From Sphingobium arseniciresistens (GTDB lineage Bacteria > Pseudomonadota > Alphaproteobacteria > Sphingomonadales > Sphingomonadaceae), in assembly GCA_029167225.1 (NCBI GenBank), contig JARFNK010000001.1, forward strand, positions 186,001-250,000: DNA of 64,000 nt, read 5' to 3'. The translations under genes were made by a program, and so were the position numbers. This document shows, in pieces, positions 9,375 through 20,717 of the stretch. The notes under the pieces are model-generated. The model did no database searches. It worked only from the letters and a program-made list of their open reading frames with translations, and was not told where the DNA came from. Position 1 is the stretch's first letter. Each line of letters opens with the position of its first letter.

Positions 9375-12300
9375 ATGCGAAATCTGAAAGCCTGCACGGC
9401 GATGGCATCCGTGCTGGCGGCGTTGTCGGCGGGCAGCGCCCACGCGGAAACGACCATTTCGACCGCGACGACCACCGCTGTAAGAACCGCCACGGCGGCG
9501 AGCGGCCAGCCCGACAGCGTCACCATCAGCAGCGCCGGATCGATCACGCTGACGGGCGGCGGCACCGGCGTCACGATGGACAGCAACCATGCGATCTCCA
9601 GCGCCGGCACGATCACCATCAACGATGCCAACGACGCGACCGGCATTCGCGCGGCAGCCGGAACCAGCGGCGCCATCACCAATAGCGGCACCATCACCCT
9701 CACCGAAAACTACACCGCGACCGATACCGACAGCGATGGCGATATCGACGGTCCCTTTGCCACCGGCGCACGCCGCAACGGCATCTGGATCGCATCGGGC
9801 GCGGCCCATAGCGGCGCCATCACCAACAGCGGCACGATTTCGATCGAGGGCAACCAGTCTGCCGGCATCCGGCTTGACGGCGGGCTCGTCGGCAACCTTT
9901 CGCACAGCGGCACCATCTCCGTGCTCGGCGACAATGGCTATGGTGTCATCGCCAACGCGATCACCGGCAACGCGACGCTGCGCGGCAGCATCACCGTGCA
10001 GGGCGCGAACAGCGTCGGCGCGGCAATGCTGGGCGACATCAGTGGTCAACTCAAGCTGCAGGGCACGATCACCGCGACCGGGTATCGGTCCACAACCGCC
10101 CCGACCGACACCACCAAGCTGGACGCGGACGACCTGCTGCAGGGCGGATCGGCACTGACGGTCACGGGCAACGTCGGCGGCGGCATCATCTTCGACAAGC
10201 CGCCCACGACCAGCACGACCGACACCGACGTCGACGATGATGGCATATTGGACACCGAGGAAGGCACCGCCTCCATCGTCGCCTATGGCGGCGCGCCGGC
10301 AGTGAAGATCGGCGCGAGCGACCATGCGATCAGCATCGGCGCCGTCTCCGGCGATACCAGCGGCTATGGCATCATCAACAATGGCGGCATCTCGGCGAGC
10401 GGCATCTATGCGGGCGTCAGCACCAGCGGCATGGTGATCGGCGGTCAGGGCGGCAATGTGACGGTCACCAAGGGGCTCTCCAATGTGGGATCGATCACCG
10501 CGGTCTCGCTCGACAGCAATGCCACCGGCCTGCGGATCGGCAGCGGCGCGCAGGTCGCTACGATCGCCAACAGCGGCTCCATCATCGCCACCGGCTCCAG
10601 CCTGTCGGGCACGGTGGCCCGCGCCCTCGTGATCGATGCCGGCGCGACCACGACGAGCCTTGTCAACAGCGGTGCGATCGTCGCCACCGGCCTCAGCACG
10701 GAAAAGGGTGCGGCGACGGCGATCCTCGATTCGACCGGCGGCCTGACCTCCATCACCAACAGCTACGCGATCAGCGCCAAGGGCGGCGCGACCGGTGCCA
10801 ACATCGCCATGGACCTACGCGCGAACAGCAGCGGCGTGACCATCACCCAGCAAGCTGCCTCCGCGACGACCACCCTGGTCCCACAGATCATTGGCGACAT
10901 CCTGCTGGGCAGCGGAAATGACGTGCTGACCGCAAGCGCCGGCACCATCGCGGGCAACATCGCCTTTGGGGCGGGTAACGACAGCGCCAGTTTCTCCGGC
11001 AATACGGCAGTGACGGGCGACATCAGCTTCGGCACGGGCACGGCCAGCCTGTCGCTCGCTGGCACCTCCGCCCTCACCGGCAATGTCGATTTCGGCAGCA
11101 CCGCGAGCGGCACGTTCACACTGGCGGGCACGTCGACCTATACCGGCCTGATCGCGAACAGCGCGGGCGTGGCGCTGAACGTCTCGTCCGGCACGTTCGA
11201 CACGAACAAGGCGAGCACGGTCAACCTCGCCTCGCTCTCGGTCGGTGCGACCGGCGTGCTCGGCGTGACCGTGGACAGCAGCGGCAATGCGACGCTCTAC
11301 AATGTCTCGGGCGCGGCCAGCTTCACCTCGGGATCGCAGGTAAAGGTGCGCCTTTCCAACGTGTCCGGGGCGGTGGGCAATTATGTCATCCTGCGCGCGA
11401 CCAGCCTCAGCGGTACGCCGACGCTGGCGGCGGACAGCACGGTCATCCCCTATATGTTCAAGGGCACCGTGAGCAGCAACGCCACCAGCGGCGAGGTCTC
11501 ACTGGCGATCGCCGCCAAGACCACGTCCGAACTGGGCCTCAACGGTTCGGCAAGCCGCGCCTATGCGGCGGTCTATGACGCGCTGGACAATGATTCGGCC
11601 ATCGCCGGCAGCTTCCTGTCGATCACCGATGGTGCGGCATTCCGCTCGACCGTCGCGCAGATGCTGCCCGAACATGCCGGCGGCACCTTCGAGGCGGCGA
11701 CGGCGGGGTCGCGCGCCACGGCGCGCATCCTGGCAGATCCCGGCGGCATCGCCCGCACCGATGGCGGACTGGGCTTCTGGCTGCAGCAGGTCGCGTTCGG
11801 CGGCGCCAAGAGCGTCGGCGATACCCAGTCCTACGACGTCAACGGCTGGGGCGTTTCTGGCGGCGCGGAGAAGATCACCGGCATCGGCGCCTTCGGCCTG
11901 TCGCTGAACTATCTGCACGGCACCGATTCGGCCGGCGGGAACGACAATGAAGTCACATCCGACCAGTATGAGCTGGCGGCACACTGGCGCGGCAACTGGG
12001 GTCCGCTGCAGGCGCAGGCCCGCATCTCCGCCGCCCAGATCGGCTTCGAGGGCGGACGGCGCTTCAACGGCAGCCACAACGGCACGGCAGTCTCCCGCCT
12101 CGCCAAGGGCGACTGGGACGGCAAGCTCTATTCGGCCGCGGCCGGTGTCTCCTATGAGTTCGCCTCCGGCCGGTGGCGCCTGCGCCCGGCTGCTGGCATC
12201 GACTATTACCGCCTGAACGAGGACGGCTATACCGAGACCGGCGGCGGCGATGCCTTCAACCTGACGGTCGCCAGCCGCAAGAGCGACGAGACCACGGCCA

Positions 12301-12602
12301 ACGGATCGATGACCGTGGGCTATGAGCTGGGTGGCGGCTCCTATGAGGACGGCTTCTTCCGCATCGAGGCGGAAGGCGGCAGGCGCCAGATCATCGGCGG
12401 GTCGATCGGCGACACGGTCGCGAACTTCAAGGACGGCGACAGCTTCACGCTGGTCGCCGACGATCGCACCAATGGCTGGACGGGCCGCCTGCGCGCGCTG
12501 GGCGGCGGCGGCGGTTTCCGCCTCGCCGGCGAGTTCAGCGCCGAGGAGCAGCAGAGCCATGTGGCCCTCGCCTTCCGCGCCTCGCTGAGCTTCGCGATGT
12601 AA
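9375..12602 (+). CDS. Autotransporter-like outer-membrane protein
   Basis: A predicted type Va-like secreted surface protein of 1075 residues. The ATG at 9375 follows GAGGGGAA and opens a signal peptide (MRNLKACTAM..., cleavage near AHA, residues 22-24). The passenger (about 25-790) is built of short Ser/Gly/Thr/Asn repeats (NSGTI, SGAITNSG, SGTITI) typical of a beta-helix. Two Asp-rich, EF-hand/thrombospondin-3-like loops interrupt it: DTDSDGDIDG (117-126) and DTDVDDDGILD (from 283). The last 280 or so residues form an autotransporter beta-barrel ending in SLSFAM. No protease triad or haemagglutinin motif was recognised. An adhesive or surface-structural role is an inference. Confidence 0.88.
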   Translation: MRNLKACTAMASVLAALSAGSAHAETTISTATTTAVRTATAASGQPDSVTISSAGSITLTGGGTGVTMDSNHAISSAGTITINDANDATGIRAAAGTSGAITNSGTITLTENYTATDTDSDGDIDGPFATGARRNGIWIASGAAHSGAITNSGTISIEGNQSAGIRLDGGLVGNLSHSGTISVLGDNGYGVIANAITGNATLRGSITVQGANSVGAAMLGDISGQLKLQGTITATGYRSTTAPTDTTKLDADDLLQGGSALTVTGNVGGGIIFDKPPTTSTTDTDVDDDGILDTEEGTASIVAYGGAPAVKIGASDHAISIGAVSGDTSGYGIINNGGISASGIYAGVSTSGMVIGGQGGNVTVTKGLSNVGSITAVSLDSNATGLRIGSGAQVATIANSGSIIATGSSLSGTVARALVIDAGATTTSLVNSGAIVATGLSTEKGAATAILDSTGGLTSITNSYAISAKGGATGANIAMDLRANSSGVTITQQAASATTTLVPQIIGDILLGSGNDVLTASAGTIAGNIAFGAGNDSASFSGNTAVTGDISFGTGTASLSLAGTSALTGNVDFGSTASGTFTLAGTSTYTGLIANSAGVALNVSSGTFDTNKASTVNLASLSVGATGVLGVTVDSSGNATLYNVSGAASFTSGSQVKVRLSNVSGAVGNYVILRATSLSGTPTLAADSTVIPYMFKGTVSSNATSGEVSLAIAAKTTSELGLNGSASRAYAAVYDALDNDSAIAGSFLSITDGAAFRSTVAQMLPEHAGGTFEAATAGSRATARILADPGGIARTDGGLGFWLQQVAFGGAKSVGDTQSYDVNGWGVSGGAEKITGIGAFGLSLNYLHGTDSAGGNDNEVTSDQYELAAHWRGNWGPLQAQARISAAQIGFEGGRRFNGSHNGTAVSRLAKGDWDGKLYSAAAGVSYEFASGRWRLRPAAGIDYYRLNEDGYTETGGGDAFNLTVASRKSDETTANGSMTVGYELGGGSYEDGFFRIEAEGGRRQIIGGSIGDTVANFKDGDSFTLVADDRTNGWTGRLRALGGGGGFRLAGEFSAEEQQSHVALAFRASLSFAM

Positions 12603-12603
12603 G

Positions 12604-12643
12604 AAAAAAGCGGGGCGCATTTCGATACGCGCCCCGCTTTTTT
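12604..12643. terminator. Strong bidirectional terminator
   Basis: A long stem with A-run and T-run flanks (AAAAAAGCGGGGCGC paired with its complement) sits right after the autotransporter stop codon. It can also end gatB transcription from the other side. Confidence 0.9.
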
Positions 12644-12656
12644 ATTTCCATCATGT

Positions 12657-12727
12657 GCTCCTGTGAAGGCAGGAGCCCAGAGAGGTGTCGCGCTGCATCG
12701 GCCCTGGGCTCCTGCCTTCGCAGGAGC
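12657..12727. repeat. REP-like palindromic intergenic repeat
   Basis: Arms of 24 bp (12657-12680 and 12704-12727) are inverted copies with one mismatch around a 23-nt loop. Each arm itself contains a CTCCTG..GAAGGCAGGAG palindrome. This architecture matches dispersed REP/BIME-type elements; it lies between convergent genes. Confidence 0.75.
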
Positions 12728-12747
12728 ACCGACGAGCAGCGCTATCC

Positions 12748-14240
<1,493 letters not shown>

Positions 14241-14244
<4 letters not shown>

Positions 14245-14759
14245 GATCCGTTCCGATGGTGAATATAGGTAATGACAGTCAACATGGCATCGCTGCCCAA
14301 CAAGGCAAAGACCCAGCAGGCCGTAAGAAGCCGCAGGATCACGACCTCGAACCCCAGCATCTTGCCCACATGGTGCGCCCAGAGCGCCGCGACCAGCGCC
14401 ATGGCGAGGAAGACGGCGGCAAGGCGGAACTCCCCGCGCAGGATGACGCTGTTGCCCACGCACAGGCCCAGGATGAACAGCGCGATGGCGACGAAGAACT
14501 GGGCAAGCGCGACATGGTCGAACGGCCGGTTGTCGATGTCCGCCAGCGAATTGCCGGCATAGGCGCTCAGCAACGCGCCAAAGGCGACATTGAGCGCCGC
14601 CTGCGCTTCCCGAAGCACCTCGACATTCCGTTCCCGGAAGCCGTCGTTTATCACAGAGCCTGTTCCAACAGCTTCGCGACGCAGGTAAACGCGCTCCGCG
14701 TAACCACAACCCCGATGCAATAGCTTGACCCGGTCATTACTTTTCTTCCAAGAATTCAA
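14241..14759 (-). CDS. Small membrane protein inserted in gat operon
   Basis: A hypothetical protein of up to 172 residues with about four hydrophobic membrane segments in the C-terminal two thirds (for example [15 protein letters not shown]). The stop overlaps gatB as ATGA. The annotated ATG at 14759 overlaps the preceding gene by 23 bases; a GTG at 14654 with an upstream GGAACAG is a plausible alternative, giving 137 residues that start [14 protein letters not shown] do not recognise a family. With the soluble-tailed membrane protein just upstream it forms a two-gene insertion between gatA and gatB. Confidence 0.7.
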
Positions 14760-15066
14760 CCGTTAGTCCAAACTCGCGCTTGAGCATATCAGCGCGCGTG
14801 CCTCTGACTTCGATCTCCGTTAAAGCCCGAATGATGAGTTCGCGGTATTGAGGAAATTTGCGCAATTCATAAGCTATTGCTGCATTCCCCAAAATCGTCG
14901 TGCCGGCAATCCCGAGTTCCTTCATTAAATCATGAAACTTCTGGAACTCTCGAAATTGCTGCTCCCGGCGCTGATTTAGTGAATAGATTACAGCTGAGTA
15001 AGCCAAAGCAAAGAATGGGATTACAAGCCCAAGCCAAGCTATGATCTGATCCCAGCTATAGCTCAT
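14737..15066 (-). CDS. Single-pass membrane protein inserted in gat operon
   Basis: A 109-residue protein with one N-terminal membrane helix (about residues 7-29, WLGLVIPFFALAYSAVIYSL) followed by a charged, probably helical cytoplasmic tail (NQRREQQFREFQKFHDL). The start ATG lies one base after the gatA stop codon. Base composition is visibly more A+T-rich than gatA and gatB, with many A/T-ending codons, which suggests recent acquisition. The topology resembles small helper or sensor subunits that pair with another membrane protein, here the next gene. The function is unknown. Confidence 0.75.
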   Translation of the reverse strand: MSYSWDQIIAWLGLVIPFFALAYSAVIYSLNQRREQQFREFQKFHDLMKELGIAGTTILGNAAIAYELRKFPQYRELIIRALTEIEVRGTRADMLKREFGLTVEFLEEK

Positions 15067-15067
15067 C

Positions 15068-16549
15068 TTACCACCACTTCTCCGGCCGCGCGGTGAAGCC
15101 GGCGCGTTCCTCGATGGCGAGGCCGGCGTTCAGCACGCTCTGCTCGTCCAGCGCCTTGCCGATGATCTGGAGGCCGAGCGGCAGCCCGGCCGAGTCGAGC
15201 CCGCCCGGCACGCCCATCGCCGGCAAGCCTGCGAGCGAGGCCGGCACGGTGAAGACGTCGTTCAGATACATCGCCAGTGGATCGGCCTGCTTCTCGCCCA
15301 ATGCAAAGGCGGCGCTGGGCGCGGTGGGCGTCAGCAGCAGGTCGCACGTCTCGAAGGCGAGCGTGAAGTCGCGGGCGATCAGCGTCCGCACCTTCTGCGC
15401 CTGCGTGTAATAGGCGTCGTAGAAGCCGGCAGAGAGGACGAAAGTGCCGATCATGATGCGGCGCTTCACCTCCGGACCGAAGCCGGCGGCGCGGGTCGCG
15501 GCATACATGTCCTGCAGGCCGGCGCCATCGGGCAGGTCGCGCTGGCCGTAGCGCACGCCGTCATAGCGCGCGAGGTTGGAGGAAGCCTCCGCCGGCGCGA
15601 TGATATAATAGGCCGGCAGCGCATATTTGGTGTGCGGCAGGGAGACCTCGACGATCTCGGCGCCGGCATCCTTCAGGAAGGCGATGCCCTTCTCCCACAG
15701 CGCGGCGATTTCCGCGTTCAGGCCATCGGGGCGATATTCCTTGGGAATGCCCACCTTCTTGCCGCGCAGGTCGCTGGAGAGGTTCGCCTCCCACTGCGGC
15801 ACGGCCAGGTCGAGCGAGGTCGAATCCTTGGGATCGAAGCCGGCCATGTTCTCAAGCAAGATGGCGTTGTCGCGCACGGTGCGCGCCATCGGCCCGGCCT
15901 GGTCGAGCGAACTGGCGAAGGCGACGACGCCCCAGCGCGAGCAGCGGCCATAGGTCGGCTTGATGCCGGAAATGCCGGTGAAGGCGGCGGGCTGGCGGAT
16001 CGACCCGCCGGTGTCGGTGCCGGTCGCCGCCGGGCACAGCCGCGCGGAGATCGCCGCCGAACTGCCGCCGGAGGAACCACCCGGCGCGAGCGCCGCATTG
16101 CCGCCGTCATTGCGCCGCCAGGGCGAGATGACATTGCCGAAATAGCTGGTCTCGTTGGATGAACCCATGGCGAACTGGTCAAGGTTCAGCTTGCCCAGCA
16201 TCCCCGCGCCCGCCGCCCAGAGCTTGCCCGAGACGGTCGATTCATAGGTCGGCACGAAGCCTTCGAGCATGTGGCTCGCGGCCGTCGTCTGCGTCCCCTC
16301 GGTGCAGAATAGGTCCTTCATGCCGATCGGCACGCCGGACAGCGGCTTTAGGTCGCCCGAGGCCCGCGCCGCATCGGCGGCATCAGCGGCTTCCAGCGCC
16401 TTTTCCGGGGTCTCGACAATGAAGGCGTTGAGCGCCTTCGCCGCCGCGACATTGGCGTTGAAGCCTTCGGCCACTTCGCGGGCGGAGAAATCGCCCGCAC
16501 GGAAGCCGTCGCGGATCTCGGCGACGGTGAGGTTGGTGAGGTCAGTCAT
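15068..16549 (-). CDS. gatA: Asp-tRNA(Asn)/Glu-tRNA(Gln) amidotransferase subunit A
   Basis: GatA is the amidase-signature subunit that releases ammonia from glutamine for the GatCAB complex. The start ATG at 16549 ([15 protein letters not shown]) overlaps the gatC stop codon by one base (TAATG). The 493-residue product has the amidase triad Lys78 (GMKDLF), cis-Ser159 (in PGGSSGGSS) and nucleophile Ser183 (in DTGGSIRQP). It is followed immediately by the two inserted small genes and then gatB. Confidence 0.98.
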   Translation of the reverse strand: MTDLTNLTVAEIRDGFRAGDFSAREVAEGFNANVAAAKALNAFIVETPEKALEAADAADAARASGDLKPLSGVPIGMKDLFCTEGTQTTAASHMLEGFVPTYESTVSGKLWAAGAGMLGKLNLDQFAMGSSNETSYFGNVISPWRRNDGGNAALAPGGSSGGSSAAISARLCPAATGTDTGGSIRQPAAFTGISGIKPTYGRCSRWGVVAFASSLDQAGPMARTVRDNAILLENMAGFDPKDSTSLDLAVPQWEANLSSDLRGKKVGIPKEYRPDGLNAEIAALWEKGIAFLKDAGAEIVEVSLPHTKYALPAYYIIAPAEASSNLARYDGVRYGQRDLPDGAGLQDMYAATRAAGFGPEVKRRIMIGTFVLSAGFYDAYYTQAQKVRTLIARDFTLAFETCDLLLTPTAPSAAFALGEKQADPLAMYLNDVFTVPASLAGLPAMGVPGGLDSAGLPLGLQIIGKALDEQSVLNAGLAIEERAGFTARPEKWW

Positions 16550-16836
16550 TATTCGATCACCTTGGGCACGGCGAAGAAGCCATGTTCGGCCTGCGGCGCG
16601 TTGGCGAGCACGCGCTCGCGCACATTGCCGTCGGTCACGACATCGTCGCGCAGGCGCAGCGCATTGGGGATCACCGCCGTCATCGGCTCGACACCGGTCA
16701 CGTCGACCTCGCCCAGCTGCTCGACCCAATCGAGCAGGCCGTTGAGTTCCGGCACCATTGCCTCCGCCTCGCGCTCCGTCACCGAGATGCGGGAGAGGCT
16801 GGCGATTTTCTTGACTGTCTGTAGGTCTATGGACAT
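16549..16836 (-). CDS. gatC: Asp-tRNA(Asn)/Glu-tRNA(Gln) amidotransferase subunit C
   Basis: A small (95 residues) stabilising subunit of GatCAB that wraps around the GatA-GatB interface. The sequence shows the family pattern: [16 protein letters not shown] at the N-terminus, a central [11 protein letters not shown] helix, and a VEPMTAV segment. It is the first gene of the operon; the stop codon overlaps the gatA start. Confidence 0.95.
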   Translation of the reverse strand: MSIDLQTVKKIASLSRISVTEREAEAMVPELNGLLDWVEQLGEVDVTGVEPMTAVIPNALRLRDDVVTDGNVRERVLANAPQAEHGFFAVPKVIE

Positions 16837-16970
16837 GAGGGGCCGCTAGCATCGGGCGCGGGCGGCATCAAGCATCGAAGCCCGTTCCGGCGTGGAAAAG
16901 GCGTCTGGAGGCGTCGGGAAATACGCCCGAACGGTGGAACGGCGCCCGGCAGAACAAGGGGGAGGCCGGC

Positions 16971-18092
16971 TTGGCAAGGAAGTTCCTGTATGTCGTCGCG
17001 GTCCTGATCGTGCTCACCCTCGCCTCTGCGCTTGCCTACCGGCTGTTCGGACAAAGGCTGATTTCCGCCGTCATGATTCCGAAAGCCGCCTTCGAGCAGC
17101 CCCAGCCGCTTGGCCCCAACGCCTATGACCGGCAGGACATGTGGTATGCCCGCCCCGGCCTGTCCCAGGGCAATCCGGCGCTCTGGTTGCCGCAGGGCGC
17201 GCTGCCTGTGACACCCGGGCAAAAGCGCGCGGCCGTGTTCTTCATCCACCCGACATCCTATTTCGCTGCCTTCAACAGCGCGAAGTGGAACATGCCGCTG
17301 ACCGACAAGGAGGGCAGCGCGACCGCCGCCAATTTCCTGAAAGGCCAGTCCAGCGCCTTTTCCGCCGCCGGCGACGTGTGGGCGCCGCGCTATCGACAGG
17401 CGCATCTGGGCGCGTTCCTGACGCCGCAGCCAGAGGCGAAGCAGGCGCTGGACGCGGCCTATGGCGATGTCGCCGCCGCATTCGACGCCTTCCTGAAGGC
17501 CAATCCCGCTGGCCCCATCATTCTTGCCGGGCACAGCCAAGGGTCGCTCCACCTGCTCCGCCTGCTGAGGGAAAAGGTGGCCGGCACGCCCGTCGCGCCG
17601 CGAGTCGCAGCCGCCTATGTGATCGGCTGGCCCGTCTCCGTAAGCGCCGACGTGCCCGCGCTCGGCCTGCCCGCCTGCACACAGCGCGGCGAGGCCGGCT
17701 GTATCCTCAGCTGGCAGAGCTTTGCCGAGCCAGCCGATCCTTCCGCCATCATCGCTGTTTATGATGCGGTGCCGGGCTTTACCGGCAAGCCGCGCAAGGG
17801 CACGAAGATGCTGTGCATCAATCCGCTCACCGGAACGCGGGACAGCGCGGCGGCCGCCTCTCAGAATCTCGGCACGCTGGTCGACAGCGCCGCCGGTACG
17901 CCCGAAAGGCTGGTGCCCCGCGCCGTCCCCGCCCGCTGCGATGCGCGCGGCTTCCTGCTGATCGGCGATGCCCCAACCATTGGCGCCGCCGCGCTGCCCG
18001 GCAATAATTTCCATGTCTATGACTATGCGCTGTTCTGGGAAAATGTGCGGCGCGACGCGACCGAAAGGCTTTCCACATTTCTGAAACGCTGA
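16971..18092 (+). CDS. DUF3089 family alpha/beta-hydrolase-like protein
   Basis: A 373-residue membrane-anchored protein with an N-terminal hydrophobic helix (about 5-24) and an alpha/beta-hydrolase core. The nucleophile elbow GHSQG (187-191, Ser189) and the FIHPTSYF strand are typical of DUF3089. The start is a TTG at 16971 preceded by a strong GGGGGAGG ribosome site. The stop TGA overlaps the proposed ruvX start. The family is assigned as lipase/esterase-like, but the substrate is unknown. Confidence 0.85.
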   Translation: MARKFLYVVAVLIVLTLASALAYRLFGQRLISAVMIPKAAFEQPQPLGPNAYDRQDMWYARPGLSQGNPALWLPQGALPVTPGQKRAAVFFIHPTSYFAAFNSAKWNMPLTDKEGSATAANFLKGQSSAFSAAGDVWAPRYRQAHLGAFLTPQPEAKQALDAAYGDVAAAFDAFLKANPAGPIILAGHSQGSLHLLRLLREKVAGTPVAPRVAAAYVIGWPVSVSADVPALGLPACTQRGEAGCILSWQSFAEPADPSAIIAVYDAVPGFTGKPRKGTKMLCINPLTGTRDSAAAASQNLGTLVDSAAGTPERLVPRAVPARCDARGFLLIGDAPTIGAAALPGNNFHVYDYALFWENVRRDATERLSTFLKR

Positions 18093-18556
18093 TCACGACC
18101 GACCGCGACGCCTTTCGCGCCGCCCTGCCCCAGGGCGGACGGCTGATCGGGCTGGACGTCGGCACCAAGACCATCGGCCTTGCCCTGTGCGATGCCGGAT
18201 GGTCCTTCGCCAGCCCCGCCCACACCATCGCGCGGACCAAGTTCAGCAAGGACAAGGCCGTGCTGCGCGACTTCATGGTGCAGCAGCATGTGGAGGGCAT
18301 GGTCATCGGCCTGCCGCTCAACATGGACGGCAGCGAATCGCCGCGCTGCCAGGCCTCGCGCGCCTTCGCCCGCAATGTCGCCGACCTTGGCGTGCCCATA
18401 TTGCTGTGGGACGAGCGCTGGTCCACGGCCGCCGTCACCCGCACCCTGCTGGAGGCGGACACCAGCCGCGCCCGCCGCGACGTGCTGGTCGACAAGCTGG
18501 CGGCCAGCTACATCCTGCAGGGCGCGATTGACGGGCTGATGGCGGGTTGGGGGTGA
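18089..18556 (+). CDS. ruvX: Holliday junction resolvase-like RuvX/YqgF with non-ATG start
   Basis: RNase H-fold nuclease of the YqgF family, implicated in 16S rRNA 5' processing and possibly DNA repair. The conserved N-terminal motif [15 protein letters not shown] (Asp about 23), [17 protein letters not shown] and the final [10 protein letters not shown] (Asp) are all present. The reading frame is open from 18023, but there is no ATG, GTG or TTG before the conserved core. The best start is CTG at 18089, overlapping the upstream TGA, which would give MITTDRDAF and 155 residues. The only conventional start is an internal GTG at 18260, which would delete the catalytic Asp motif. Confidence 0.88.
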   Translation: MITTDRDAFRAALPQGGRLIGLDVGTKTIGLALCDAGWSFASPAHTIARTKFSKDKAVLRDFMVQQHVEGMVIGLPLNMDGSESPRCQASRAFARNVADLGVPILLWDERWSTAAVTRTLLEADTSRARRDVLVDKLAASYILQGAIDGLMAGWG

Positions 18557-18670
18557 TTGCCCCGTTCTTTGCCGGTATGATGGCCTGAAACATCGTAACG
18601 GGCGCTTTCATGCGCCGGCCCGTTCATGACCGCCGGCGAAGACCGATCATCCCGAAGGGAGCCACTCAGC

Positions 18671-20425
18671 ATGCGCGCCATTCCCGTTCTTGCCGTCATC
18701 GCATCGGCGCCCTTGCTCGCTTCCGCCGTGCCGCTGAGCCGGCCGGTCAGCCCCTCCCTCTCCGCGCTCGCGAAGCTGACACCGCAGGCGCTGATCGCAT
18801 CGGGCTGCGGCTTTGCTCTGGCCACGGAGGCGGCCCCGCCCGGCAAGGCGCCCGTCGCCATGCCGCTGATCGAGGGGCTTGCGCCGATCCGCTACCCCGT
18901 CACCACGACATCCCAGGAGGCCCAGCGCTATTTCAACCAGGGCATGGCCTTCCTCTACGGCTTTGAATTTCCCAAGGCGGAGCGGAGCTTTGCCGCCGGC
19001 AGCGCGCGCGATCCGGGCTGCGCCATGTGCAAATGGGGCGAGGCGCTGGCGATCGGCCCCTATATCAACAGCGGCCCTTCCGGCGTGGAGCGCATCGCCC
19101 GCGCGCTGACGCTGACGACGCAGGCGCTTGCCCAGCCCGGCATCACGGAGAAGGAACGGGCGCTCATCACCGCCCTGCAACAGCGCTATGCCCCAAAGGG
19201 GCCGAAGAAGCATAAGGGCGTACACGCCGTCACCTTCGCCAACGCGATGCAGGCGGTGTCCGACCGCTGGCCGGACGACGACATGATCATGGTGCTCGCC
19301 GCCGAGGCCGCGATGAACGTGCGGCCATGGGATTATTGGGAGGCCGACAATGCCACCCCCCGCCCCTGGGCCCGGCGCGCGATCGGGCTGGTGGAAAAAG
19401 TGCTGGCCCGCAACCCGGACCAGCCCGAGGCGCAGCATCTCTACATCCACCTGACCGAGGCATCGACCACGCCCGGCCGGGCCGAACGCGCCGCAGACAT
19501 GCTGGAAACGACTGCGCCCGCCTCCGCCCATCTCGTCCACATGCCCAGCCACACCTATTACCGGGTCGGCCGCTTCGCCGATTCGGTGAAGGTCAACACA
19601 TTGGCGATCAGCGTCGACGAGGCGATGGCGCGGCGGCTGAACGAAGACCCGAAATTCTATGGCTATTTCCGCCACCACACCCATTTCATCCTGTCCGCCG
19701 CCGAGCAGATGGGCGACCGGGACAAGGCGCTGAAGGCGGCGGACGATCTGGAAGCCTCGATCCCCGCGAAGATGGCGGCGGGCAACATCATGATCCAGGC
19801 GCGGCTCACCACCGCGCTGCAGGCCCGCGCGCAATTCGCCCGGACGCTGGAGGAATCGCTCGCCATCCCGGAGCCCGACGCCGCCATGCCCGAGTTGCGC
19901 CAGATCTGGTGGGCGCTGCGGGCTGAGGCGCTGGCGCGCGCCGGCAAGGTTCCGGCCGCCCGGCAGGAGATCGCGACGATGCGCGCGGCGCGCGGCAGGA
20001 AGACGAACGACAGCAAGGCGACCGGCGGCAAGCCCCGCGACGCGGAGTTCGCCGCGATGATAAAGCTCTCCGAAACGCTGGCACTCGCGCGGATCGCCGA
20101 GGCGGAAGGCAATCCGAAAGGCGCCATCCGCCTGCTTCACACGGCGGCCGGGATCGAGCGGGGGTTCAGCTATAACGAGCCGCCGGTCTGGCATCAGCCG
20201 GTCGATGCGGCGCTGGGCGCGCTGCTGCTGCGTACCGGCGACGCCAGGGGCGCCAAGGCCGCGTTCGACCGCGCGATCACGCGCCGGCCGGGCAATGCCT
20301 GGGTACTCTGGGGTCGCGCGCAGGCCGAAGCCGGGCTGGGCGACAAGCAGGCGAGCGCACAGACGATGGGGCTCTACCGCAAGAGCTGGGCCGGCGCGCA
20401 GGCGCCGACGCTCGCCCGGCTGTGA
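18671..20425 (+). CDS. Secreted TPR-repeat protein
   Basis: A 584-residue protein with a signal peptide or anchor (MRAIPVLAVIASAPLLASA) followed by TPR-like helical repeats across most of its length (for example RYFNQGMAFLYGFEFPKAERSF and EAQHLYIHLTEAS). The ATG at 18671 is preceded by AAGGGAG. Conserved patches CAMCKWGEA and HMPSHTYYRVGRF suggest a specific family rather than a generic scaffold, but I cannot name its ligand. It is probably periplasmic. It lies downstream of ruvX on the same strand with a 114-base gap. Confidence 0.8.
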   Translation: MRAIPVLAVIASAPLLASAVPLSRPVSPSLSALAKLTPQALIASGCGFALATEAAPPGKAPVAMPLIEGLAPIRYPVTTTSQEAQRYFNQGMAFLYGFEFPKAERSFAAGSARDPGCAMCKWGEALAIGPYINSGPSGVERIARALTLTTQALAQPGITEKERALITALQQRYAPKGPKKHKGVHAVTFANAMQAVSDRWPDDDMIMVLAAEAAMNVRPWDYWEADNATPRPWARRAIGLVEKVLARNPDQPEAQHLYIHLTEASTTPGRAERAADMLETTAPASAHLVHMPSHTYYRVGRFADSVKVNTLAISVDEAMARRLNEDPKFYGYFRHHTHFILSAAEQMGDRDKALKAADDLEASIPAKMAAGNIMIQARLTTALQARAQFARTLEESLAIPEPDAAMPELRQIWWALRAEALARAGKVPAARQEIATMRAARGRKTNDSKATGGKPRDAEFAAMIKLSETLALARIAEAEGNPKGAIRLLHTAAGIERGFSYNEPPVWHQPVDAALGALLLRTGDARGAKAAFDRAITRRPGNAWVLWGRAQAEAGLGDKQASAQTMGLYRKSWAGAQAPTLARL

Positions 20426-20717
20426 AGGTTCACCGCACCACTCGGTCCACCGCAAAAACGCTGCTGGCCTTGTGGACCATGCCGATGGACAAACAAGAGA
20501 ATGTTGAAATATCAATCAAGTATAAATAGGCATCAAAGATACTAAATTTCATATCCATTAAATCCATTGAAACTTCCTTAGCACGCGCCTAGCCCAGCGC
20601 TGGACGTGACCGATGCGCGAGTCGGTCCATCCCCTTCGACCGTTGCGGGGCATGTTCATCGCGATCCCACTCGCCGCCCGCAAAATCGGCCGATCGTCCT
20701 CAGGTAGGAGATCGAAG

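Noticed and set aside
18260-18556. Short ruvX beginning at an internal GTG
   Set aside because: It would remove the conserved [15 protein letters not shown] motif, which is present in the same frame just upstream.
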